Origin: Williamsia maris
GTDB taxonomy: Bacteria; Actinomycetota; Actinomycetes; Mycobacteriales; Mycobacteriaceae
Reading direction: 5' to 3'
DNA length: 64,000 nucleotides
Assembly: GCF_024171815.1 (NCBI RefSeq)
Contig: NZ_JAMTCJ010000003.1
Coordinates: forward strand, 806,001 to 870,000
Both the position numbers and the translations under genes were made by a program. Shown piece by piece: positions 27,201 through 39,200 of this stretch (the stretch's first letter is position 1; each line of letters starts with the position of its first letter). The notes under the pieces were generated by a model, which ran no database searches, was not told the origin of the DNA, and saw only the letters and a program-made list of their open reading frames with translations.

Positions 27201-30200
27201 GCCGCCCATGTCGAAGAAGTTGTCGGTGACCGACACCCGGTCGACACCGAGGACCGCGGCGAACACGGCCGCGATGATCTCCTCGACCGCACCACTGGCC
27301 GGGACGTGATGCGCCGAGCGGAATTCCGGCGCGGGCAGGGCGCGCCGGTCGACCTTGCCGGTCGCGGTCAGCGGCATCGCGTCGAGGGCGATCCACATCG
27401 AGGGCCGCATGTAGGCGGGCAGGGTCTCGGTGGCCGCGGCGACGGCGGCCGGGTCGTCGACGTCGGGTGCGCCGGTGACGTAGGCGATCAGTTGGTCGCT
27501 GCCGTCCGGTGCGGAGGCGACGGTGACCGTCACCTCGCGGACGCCGGCCACGGTCGCGATCGCGGCCTCGATCTCGCCGAGCTCGATGCGCTGACCGCGC
27601 AGCTTCACCTGGAAGTCACTGCGCCCCAGATACTCCAGCTCACCCGCGTCGTTCCACCGGACGCGGTCGCCGGTCCGGTACAGCCGACGACCGGGCTCGC
27701 CGGGAACCTCGGGATCGGGGGCGCACGGATCGGCGACGAACCGTTCGGCCGTGAGGTCGGGGCGGGACTCGTACCCGCGGGCCACCTGCACGCCACCGAG
27801 GTACAGCTCGCCGATCACCCCGGGCGGAACCGGACGCAGGCGGTCGTCGAGGACGCGGGTGACGGTGTTGGGCACGGGCCGACCGATGGGCACTGTCGTC
27901 TCCCCCCCGACGACCTCGTGGTGGGTCACGTCGACCGCGGCCTCCGTGGGGCCGTAGAGGTTGTGCAGCCGCGCCTGCGGGGTCAGTGCGCGCATCGCGT
28001 GCGCGGTGCCCGCGGGTAACGCCTCGCCGGAGGCGAAGACCGCGCGCAGGCCGGTCAGGTCGGCGGTCCCGATGGTGGCGACGACGTCGACGAACGCGGC
28101 CAGCATCGACGGCACGAAGTGGGCGACGGTCACCCGCTGCTGCTCGATGACCTGCGCGAGGTGGCCGGGGTCGCCGTGCCGGTCGGGTGCGACGATGACC
28201 AGTCGCGATCCGGACAGCAACGGCCAGAACAGTTCCCACACCGACACGTCGAAGGTCACCGGTGTCTTCTGCAGCACGGCATCGTCGGCCGAGATCGCGA
28301 AACGCTCCTGCATCCACGCGAGCCGGTTGACGATCGCCCGGTGCGAGACCGTCACGCCCTTGGGGCGTCCGGTGGAGCCGGAGGTGAACAACGTGTAGGC
28401 CGCGTCGTCGGGGTGCGCCACGGCGAGGCGGGCGTCGTCGAGGGTCGCCGAACCGTCCACCGGTGTCGAGGCGTCGACGGGCAGCACCGCGTACGTCGCA
28501 CCGGGGGTGAGCGCGATCGTCGACCCGGTCGGGATCAGCATGAGATGGGCCCGCGCGGTGTCGATCATGGAGGCGGCGCGTTCGGCCGGGGCCTCGGTGT
28601 CGATCGGCACGTACCGCCCGCCCGCGGCGACGACGGCGTGGATGGCGACCAGCAGCTCCACCGACCGCGGGATGCGCACGGCCACGGCCACGTCCGGGCC
28701 GACCCCGAAGGCGGCCAGGGTCCGCGCGAGCGTGGCGACACGGGAGCCGAACTCGGCGTAGGACACCGTGCGATCGCCGAACACCAGCGCCGTCACCTCC
28801 GGGGTGGCGGCGACCCGGCGGGCCACGAGCGCGGCGAGGTTCGTGTTCTCGAGCGGGCGGGTGTCGCCGGTGGACCACCGCGCGATCTCGCGGCGTTCGC
28901 GCTCGTCGGCGATGTCGATGTCGCCGACGGGTGTTGTCGGCGACGCGACCCCGGCGACGAGGACGTCGACGAGGCGACGGGCCATCCCGTCCACGGTGTC
29001 GGCGTCGAACAGGTCGGTGGCGTAGACGATGGAGCCGGTCAGTCCGACCAGGGTGCCGGTGTCGTCGCGGGCGAGGGTCAGCCCCACGGTGAGATCGAAC
29101 CGGGCGGCGGGGTCACCGGCGTCGACGGGTGTGATGCGCAGTCCGGGGAGGTCGAGTGCACCGCCCGGGCCGTCCGCGGCGTGCTGCTCGACGGTCAGCA
29201 GCACCTGCGTGAGGGGGGCGAAGGCCTCGGAGCGGGTGGGGGCCAGCAGGTCGACGAGGTGCTCGAAGGGGACGTCGGCACCGGCGAAGGCGTCGAGGTC
29301 GGTGGTGCGGACGAGGTCGAGCAGCTCGGCGAAGGACGCGGCCGGGTCGACCTCGGTGCGCAGCACGAGAGTGTTGACGAACATGCCGATCAGCGGATCG
29401 AGTTCGCTCCGGCCACGTCCGGCGACCGGGGTGCCGATCGCGATGTCGCCCGTGGCCGACAGACGTGCGAGGACGGCCGCGAGGGCGGCGTGCACGACCA
29501 TGAACACGGTGGCGCCGTGTCGGCTCGCGAACGCGTCGATCTCCGCGACGAGGTCGGCGGGGATGTCGATACCGACTCCGGCACCCCGCATCGAGGCGAC
29601 CGCGGGACGGCGACGGTCGGTCGGCAGCTCGAGGACGTCGGGTAGTCCGGCCAGTCGGGTCCGCCACTGCTCGACCTGCCCGCCGAGCACCGAGGTGGGG
29701 TCGTCGATCGAACCGAGGACCCGCTGCTGCCACAGGGTGACGTCGGCGTACTGCACGGACAGCGGTGTCCACGTCGGTGCCACCCCGGCCACGCGCGCCG
29801 TGTAGGCGGTCACCAGGTCGGTGGTCAACGGCGCCAACGACTCCCCGTCGCTCGCGATGTGGTGGAGCACCACGACGAGCAGGTGGTCGTCGGGCCCGGT
29901 CGCGACGACGCCGGCGCGGATGGGGATGTCCACGGTGACGTCGAACGGGCGGGCGGGCAGATCGCTCACGCCGGTCGTGGTCCACCAGGCGTCCTGGTCG
30001 ACCGCGGCGGGAGCCAGGATCTGCTGGGCGACAACGCCGTCGGCACCCTGGGTGAACACGGTCCGCAGCGTCTCGTGGCGCACGATGACGTCGAACAGGG
30101 CGTCGCGCAGGGCGACGACGTCGAGGGTTCCACGCAGGGTCAGGGCGAACGGGATGTTGTAGGCCGCCGACGACGGGTCGAACCGGTTGATGAACCACAT

Positions 30201-33200
30201 CCGCCGCTGGGCCGGTGACAGTGGGATCGTCGCCGGCCGCGCCCCGGCGACCAACGCCTCGACCACCGTGACGTCGGCGGCGCGTACCCGCTGGGCCAGG
30301 GAGCGCACCGAGGACGCGTCGAACAGGTCGCGGACGCCGACCGCGACCGACAGGGCGTCCGACACCCGGGCGACGACCCGCGTCGCCGACAGCGAGTTAC
30401 CGCCGATGTCGAAGAAGTCGGCCGTGGCCGACACCCGCTCGACCCCGAGGACCTCGGCCATGACCGCACTGATCCGCTCCTCGACGACGCCGACGGGCTC
30501 GACGAACTCGGTCCCCGCGACCGCTCCGTCGAACACCGGCTCGGGCAACGCTCGTCGGTCGACCTTGCCCGCGGAGTTCATCGGCATCGCGTCGAGCACC
30601 GACCACACGGTCGGACGCATGAAGGCGGGCAGCGACCGCGCCACCGAGGCGGCGACCGTCGGGAGGTCGATGTCGCCGGTCACGTGGGCGACGAGGTGTT
30701 CGCCGCCATCGGGTGCGGTCGCGACCGTGACCGCGGCCAGCACCACGCCCGGCGCACCGGCCAGTACCGCCTCGATCTCCCCGAGTTCGATGCGCTGGCC
30801 GCGCAGCTTGACCTGGAAGTCGACACGACCGACGTAGTCGATGTCGCCGGCGGAGGTCCAGCGGACGAGGTCTCCGGTGCGGTACAGCCGCGCGCCCGGA
30901 TCGCCCAGCGGATCGGCGACGAACCGGTCGGCGGTGAGGTCCGGCCGGGACGCGTATCCGCGGGCGACCTGCACTCCGCCGAGGTAGAGCTCGCCGATCA
31001 CCCCTGGTGGGACCGGCCGCAGGCGCGCGTCGAGGACGCGGGTCACGGTGGCGGCGATCGGGCGTCCGATGGGCACCGTGCTCGCCCCGGCGACGACCTC
31101 GTGCCAGGTGACGTCGACGGCGGCCTCGGTGGGGCCGTACAGGTTGTGCAACCGGGCGTCCGGGAGCGCGCGCGTGGTTGTGGCGGCCAGCGCCGGGGTC
31201 AGGGTCTCACCGGAGGTGAAGACCTGTCGGACCGACGCGCAGGCGACGGCGAGGTCGGCTCCGTGCACCTCGGTGAACGCCGAGAGCATCGACGGCACGA
31301 AGTGCAGGGTGCTGACCCGCTGCGCCGCGATCAGCTCGGCGAGGTAGGCAGGGTCCCGGTGGCCGTCCGGACGGGCAATCACCATCGACGCACCGGTCAT
31401 CAACGGCCAGAACAACTCCCACACCGACACGTCGAACGTGACCGGGGTCTTGAGCAGCACCACGTCGGAGGTGTCGAGAGCGAACTCCGACTGCATCCAG
31501 CGGAGGCGGTTGACGATCGCGGCGTGCGACACGGTGACGCCCTTGGGACGCCCGGTGGAGCCGGAGGTGAACAGCGTGTAGGCCGCGTCGTCGGCCCGCA
31601 GCGGCCCGCGCGATCGAGCGGGTGCGGGGGTCCCGATCGGGGTGATGTCGAGGCCACCGGCGGCCGCGGGATCCGCACGGATGACCGCGCGCACCCGCGC
31701 GGTGGTCACCATGTGGTCGGTGCGATCGGCCGGGGCGTCGACGTCGAGCGGGACGTACTGTCCGCCGGCCGCAGTGACGGCGTGGATGGCCACGACCATC
31801 TCGACCGATCGCGGGACCGACACCGCCACCGCGACATCCGGCCCGACACCGGCCGCGACGAGGCGCTCGGTCAGCGCCTCGACGCGCGCACCGAACTCGC
31901 CATAGGTCAGCGACCCGTCGTCGGAGATGAGTGCGGTGGCGTCGGGTGTGCGGTCGATCTGGGCGGCGACCAGGTCGGGCAGCACCGTCGGTGCGTCGGT
32001 GTCCGACGGGAGTGCGGGGCCGACCGACCAGGCGGCGATGCGCTCGGCGACGTCGCCGGACACCAGGTCGACCTCGCCCACCGCCGTGGTCGGACGCTCG
32101 ACGACGGCGCGCAGGATCGCGATCACCGCGTCGGCGAACACGTCGATCTGCGCGTCGTCGAACGCCGACGGCAGGTACTTGAGGGTGAGCTGCAGTCGGT
32201 CGCCGACCGGCGCGGCGATGAGGTTCAGCGGGTAATGCGTTGCGTCGGTGGCCGACACGTCGCGGATGGTCGGTCCGTCGGCGTCGCGGGCGGCGGCCTC
32301 GAGCGCGGCCGAGTCGATCGGGTACGACTCGTAGACGGTCAGGGTGTCGAACAGCACCGACGCGCCCACCGCCGCGGTGATGTCCCCCAGCCCGACGTAC
32401 TGGTGGTCGAGGACCGCCGTCTTGCGGCCATGAAGGTCGGCGACGAGCGCGGCGATCGTCTGATCCGGGTCGACGGCGGCCGCGACCGGCAGCGTGTTGA
32501 TGAACAGACCGATCATCTGTGCGACGCCGTCGATCTCGGGCGGACGGCCCGACACGGTCTCTCCGAACACCACGGTCTGCTGACCGGTGATGCGCGCCAG
32601 CAGGATGGCCCAGGCCGCCTGCACCACGGTGCTGGTGGTCACCTCCAGCGTGCGGACGGTGGCCGCGAGTCCGGCGGTGAGATCGGCGTCGAGGAGCACC
32701 ACGCGATCGCGCGGCGGCGCCTGCGTGGTCGCGACGTGACCGGGGGCGACCAGCGACGGCCCGTCGATCCCGCCGAGAGCCGTACGCCACACCGACAGCG
32801 CCGCAGCCTGATCGCGACTCTCCAGCCACTCCAGGTACGTCCCGAAATCCGGCTCGTCGACCGAACGGACCTCCGGCAGCAGGCCGTGCGCCGGCGCCAG
32901 CAGTTCGGTCAGCACGATCGGCGCCGACCACCCGTCGAGGATGAGGTGATGCGCCGAGATGATCAGCGACACCAGCGTTTCGCCGTCGGCACCACGGTGG
33001 CGGACGTGGACGAACCGGAGCAGCCCCGCCCGACCGAGGTCGAAGCCCGCGGTGCGTTCGTGGTGGGCGATGTCGGTGACACGCGCCGTCGCCGCGGTCG
33101 GTTCCTCGGCGGTGAGATCGATGGTGCGCCAGTCGGGGTCGACGTCTGGGGCGATCGCCACCGCGGCGCGTCCGGAGTCGGTGCGCACGAACGCCGAACG

Positions 33201-36200
33201 CAGCACGCGGTGTCGGGCCAGCAGGGCTCGTGCGGCGGCGTGCATCGACGACGCCGACGGGTCTCCGGTGAAGGTGATCGTCGACTGCGTGACGTAGACG
33301 TCGATCTCGTCGCGCCCGGCCCCCAGGCGGGACCCGGCGGCGAGTTCGGCCTGGAAGAACAGGCCCTGCTGCAGCGGGGTCAGCGGCCACAGACGGGCAC
33401 CGGGACGCTCACGCAGGATCGTGTCGATCTCCGACTGCACCAGCCCGGTGGACGCGAGGTCGGTCTCGCTCGGGCCGGGGTCGGCGATCGCGGTCTGTCG
33501 TACGATCTCGGCGAGGCTCTCGCCCCATCGCCGTGCGATGTCGGTGACGTCGTCTGCGGCGAGAACACCGGCTGGATAGGCGAACTCGGCCCGCAACTCG
33601 CGTCCCCCGCCGCCGTCGGCCGGGTCGCCGTCGACTGCGCCCACGGTGACGGTCAGCGCCGAGAGCGCCTGCAGACCACCGTGTGTCGACGCCGGCAACG
33701 TGGGGGCGTCGGGTGCGGGGGCGAAGGCGGCGAGCGCGACGTCGTCGGCCGGAGCGACGCCGCCCAGGACGCCCAGGTAGTTCAAGCTCACCGGCGGCAG
33801 CGGGCGGTCGCGCAGCGGGGAGTCGGGACGCAGGTACCGCAAGGGCCCGAAGGCCACACCGCGGTCGGGCATGCGGGCCAGGGCGTCCTTGACCGTCTTG
33901 ACGGTCGCGGCGATCGGCGTTCCCACGGGAGTGGCGACGGTGACCGGGACGAAGGCGGTGAACCAGCCGACGGTCTCCGACAGGTCCGCACCGGGTGCGA
34001 TGTGCTCCTCGCGACCGTGGTTCTCCACCAGGATCGACACCCGATCGTGCGCGTCGTCGGCCAGCGCCGCGGCCAGCGCGGCCAGCAGGGTGGTGTCCAC
34101 GCGCGTCCCGAAGGCCGTGGGGACCGTGGTCAACACTGCGTCGGCGATCGCCGTCGGGATCACGGTACGCACCGTCTGCACCGTCGACATGCGGTCGCGG
34201 GCAGGATCGAGCGAGAACCGGGGCGGATGGTCGGCGTCCGGCGCGGGCAGGTGCGAATCCCACAGCGGCAGTTCGGTGTCGCGGGCGGACAGTTCGTCCA
34301 GCACGCCGGCCCAGCGACGGAACGGCGTGCCGGTCGGCGAGACGGCGATCGGCTCTCCCGAGGTGTGCTGCCACCACGCCGAGGCGATCCCGGTGACGAT
34401 GGTCTGCCACGACACCGCGTCGACGCCGATGTGGTGGGCGGCGACCACGAGGCGTCCGCCACCGGCCGGGGCGCGTACGCCGACGGCGGCGACCAGGCGG
34501 CCCGACGCCGGGTCCAGACTCGCCAGGGCGCTCGCGTGCGCGGCGCGTACCCGGGCGTCGAGATCGTCCGTCACGTCTGTGGCCGTCGGGTCGGTGACCG
34601 TGGGCCCCGGGCCGGGCGGGTCGTCGATGCGGACGAGGACATCGTCGGGGTCTCCGGCGCCCGCGGTCACGGTCCATTCGCCGTCGACGACTCGCAGGGA
34701 CGCGGTCAGCATCGGGTGCGCGTTGACGACCGCGATGATCACCGACCGCACGGTGTCGATGTCGGCCTCGTCCGGGAGCGCGAGGACCGTCGACTGCGAG
34801 AAGTCGGCGAAGTCGACCGGACCGTCGGCGAGGTCGAGCATCCACGCGACGGCCGGGGTCATGGTCACCGGTCCGACTGCGCCACCGTCGTATTCGTCGA
34901 GCGGGGCGTGGCCGTGGGTGCCCGCCACCCGAGCCAGCGCCCGCACCGTGCGTGCGGTGAAGATGTCTCGTGGGGTCACCGTGTACCCGGCCGCCCGGAG
35001 CAACGAGGTGAGTCGGATCGACATGATCGAGTCGCCGCCGAGCGCGAAGAACGAGGCCGTCACCGAGACGCGGTCGGTGCCGAGCACGCCGGCGAACACC
35101 TCGGCGATCACCCGCTCGTCGTCGGTGGCCGGCTCGACGACCGCCTCGTCGGCACCGGCACCGCGGCCGAAGTCGGGGGCAGGCAGGCCACGCCGGTCGA
35201 GTTTGCCCGCCGCACTGAGCGGCACGTCGTCGAGAACCGTCCACACCGTCGGCCGCATGTACTCCGGCAGCGCGGAATCCACCGCGGCGCGGGCGCGGGC
35301 GACGAGGGCGTCGGCACCGGTCGCGGCGAGGTCGCCGCCCGAGCGGCCTGCGAGGTAGGCGACGAGATGATCGGTCCCACCCGGTCCGGGCACCACCGTG
35401 GCCGCCGCGTGCACGACGCCGTCCGCGCCGGCGAGCACCGCCTCGATCTCGCCGAGTTCGATGCGCTGACCGCGCAGCTTGACCTGGAAGTCGGACCGGC
35501 CGAGGTACTCGAGTTCACCGGAGGCGTTGCGCCGCACCAGGTCACCGGTGCGGTACAAACGTGCGCCGACAGGTCCGGTGCCGGCGAACGGACTGGCGAC
35601 GAACCGCTCCGCGGACAGATCCGGTCTGCCCGCGTAACCCCGCGCGAGCTGGGGGCCACCGAGGTACAGCTCGCCGACCACCCCGGCCGGCACGATCTGC
35701 AGACGGGGGTCGAGGACGAGGGTCTGCGTGTTCCACACCGGCCGACCGATCGGCACGGTCTCCCCCACCACCTCGAGCGACTGATGCGCGACCTCGACGG
35801 CGGCCTCGGTCGGCCCGAACAGGTCGTGCAGCGCGGCCCAGGGCAGTACCCGGCGCGCGGCCCTCGCCACCGACACCGACAGCGCCTCACCCGAGCAGAA
35901 CAGGTAGCGCAGGGACGTGAGGCGGGCGAGGCGGACGGGGTCGACGACGTCGAGGAACACCGACAGCATCGACGGGACGAAGTGGACCGAGGTGACGTGT
36001 TCCCGTTCGAGCAGGTCGACGAGGTAGTCCGGGTCGGTGTGACCGTCCGGGCGGGCGATGACGAGTCGCGCGCCTGCCGTCAACGGCGCGAACAGCTCCG
36101 GCACCGAGACGTCGAAGGTGTACGGGGTCTTGAGGACGACTGCGTCGGAATCGTCGATCGGGAAGGTCGCCAGCCCCCACCGCAGCCGGTTGAGGACCGC

Positions 36201-39200
36201 GCGGTGCGACACCGTCACACCCTTCGGTCGGCCCGTCGAACCGGAGGTGAACAGCGTGTAGGCCGGATGGTCGGGCCGCAGCGGCGCGGTCCGGTCGGCG
36301 TCGACGAGCGGGGCCCCGCGATGGGATCCGGCGGTGATCTCCGCGGTGGCGTCGACGACGACGCGCCGCAGCCCGGTCGTCGCCACCGCCCGCGGTGCCG
36401 GCCCCGGACCGGTCAGCACGAGTTGCGCGGCGGCGGTGACGAGCATGTGCTCGGCCCGGTCGGCGGGTGTCCCGGGGTCGATGGGGACGTACTGGCCACC
36501 GGCGGCGAGCACCGCGTGCACCGCGATGAGCATCTCGATCGATCGCGGGATGCAGACCGCGACCGCGACCTCGGGCCCGATCCCGGCGTCGACGAGATCG
36601 CGCGCGAGGTGCCCGACCCGCGTCCAGAACTCGCCGTGGGTGACGGTCCGTTCGTCGGTCACGAGCGCCACGTGGTCCGGATGGGCCGAGCCGAACGCGT
36701 GCGTGGCGTCCGGGAGGGTCGTGAGGGGCAGGTCGACGAGGGCACCGGTCGCCGCCGCGGTCTGCTCGGCGACCGACTCGGGCGGCAGGATCGCGATGTC
36801 CCCGATCGCAGGGACCGGCCCGCCCATCCCGTTCTGGGTGCGGGCGAACGCGGCGAGGATGCGGACGAACGCGTCGACGAAGGCCTGCACGGTCGGACGG
36901 TCGAAGAGGTCGGCGGCGTAGATCATCACGCCGGTCATGTCCGCATCCGCGGTGAGGCCGTCGGTGACACCGACGGTCAGGTCGAACTTGGCCGCGTCGT
37001 CGCCGGGGGCCTCCAGTTCGATCTCGATCTCGCCGATGCGGGCCGCGAGCGGCGCCGCGGCGTCGTAGACGAACAGGACCTGCGCGAGCGGCTCGAAGGA
37101 CTCCGAGCGCACCGGGTCGACGGCGTCGACCACCCGCTCGAACGGCGCCTCGGCGTGGGCGAAGGCGTCGAGGTCGACCCGACGGGCCTGCGCCATCAGC
37201 TCGTCGATCCCCGCGGATGGATCCACCTCGGTGCGCAGCACGAGGGTGTTGACGAACATGCCGATGAGGGAATCGAGTTCGGCCGCACCGCGTCCGGCAA
37301 CCGGGGTGGCCACGGCGATGTCGTCGGTCGACGACACCCGCGCCAGCAGTACGGCGAGCGCGGCGTGGGTGACCATGAACAGCGACGCGTCGTGCGCCTG
37401 GGCGAGTCGGCGCAGAGCGGCCCGGGTGGCTGCGGGCACGGTGAACTCGACGGACCCGCTGCGCATGGTCGGGACGGCGGGACGTGGGTGGTCGAACGGC
37501 AGGCGAAGCATGTCCGGCAGGTGTGCGAGATGCGACGTCCAGTGCGCCAGTGCGCGCGACATCTCCGAGTCGGGGTCGGCGGCGTCACCCAGCAGATCCC
37601 GTTGCCACAGTGCGTAATCGGCGTACTGCACCCGCGGCGGGATCCATTCCGGCGCCGCACCCGCGACCCGCGCCGCGTAGGCGGTGGCCAGGTCGCGGGC
37701 GAGCACGGGGGCGGACTCACCGTCGAAGGCTATGTGGTGCGCGACGATGACCAGCAGGTGGTCGTCGGCGCCGAGCCGGGCCAGGCGGGCCCGGATGGGG
37801 AGCTCGACGCCGACGTCGAAGCCCTGGCTGCGGTGGTCGCGGGCCTCGTCGGCCCGGGCGGTGGCCCAGTCGAGCGCCGCGCGCGCGGTCATCGGGTCGA
37901 GGATGCGCTGCGCGGGTTCGGAATCGGGGCTCGTCGAGGTGCTCGACGGCGCGGTGGTCTGGGCCGGGTAGATCGTGCGCAGCACCTCGTGGCGTTCGAC
38001 GACATCGCCGAGGGCGCGGGCCATCGCGTCGGTGTCGAGCGGTCCGCGCAGGCGCACCGTCACCGGGATGTTGTAGCCGGCCGACGAGGTGTCGAACTGG
38101 TTGATGAACCACATGCGCCGTTGCGCGAACGACAGCGGGATCGTCTCGGGGCGCGGACGACGACGGAGTTCGGGACGTTCGGCGCCCCGCTCCCGCGTGT
38201 CGAGCCGCGCGGCCAGGGCGCGAACCGACGGAGCGTCGAACAGGTCACGCACGCGGACGGTGACACCCAGCGCAGAGCCGACCCGCGCGGTCACGCGGGT
38301 GGCCGACAGCGAGTTGCCGCCCAGCTCGAAGTAGTCCTCGGTGACCGACACGCGATCGACCCCGAGTACGTCGGCGAACACGTCGGCGACGATGCGCTCG
38401 ACGTCGCCGGCCGGCGGGACGTGGTCGCTCCTCCCGGTCGGCGCCGGCTCGATTGCGATGGCGCGCAACGCGGTGCGGTCGAGTTTGCCCGCCGACGTCA
38501 GCGGCACCTCGTCGAGCACGGTGATCGACGCGGGGATCATGTGCGCGGGCAGACGATCGGAGAGTCCGGCGCGCAGCGTGCGGGCGTCGAGGGTGTGCCC
38601 GGCACGCGGATACACATAGGAGGCCGTCGTCGTCGTGCCGGAGGCCGGGTCGTCGACGCCGAGGGTGGCGGCGAACTCGACGCCGGGCTGATCGCCGAGC
38701 GCGATGTCGATCTCGCCGAGTTCGACGCGGAATCCACGGACCTTCAGCTGGAAGTCGGTACGGCCGGCGAACTCGAGTTCCCACGCGTCGCCGGTCGACC
38801 GGTCGACGGCACGACGCCACCGCACGAGGTCACCGGTCCGGTACATCCGCTCCCCCGGCGCACCGGACGGGTCGGCGACGAACCGGACCGCGGTCTGACC
38901 CGGCGCGGCGAGATAGCCTCTCGCCAAGGAGGGTCCGGAGATGTAGAGCTCACCGGTGACCCCGGCGGGCACGGGGCGCAGACGGTCGTCGAGGACCGCG
39001 ACACCCACACCGATGATGGGTGCGCCGATCCGGACCGGCCCGTCAGCCACCATCGGTGGCGTCGAGGTACTCCAGATGGTGGTCTCGGAGGGGCCGTAGA
39101 GATTGAACATCCGCCGACCGAGGCTCCACCGGCGCACCAACTCGGGCGCGCAGACATTGCCCGCCACGCACACGACCTGCAGGTCGGGCAGGTCGTCGGA

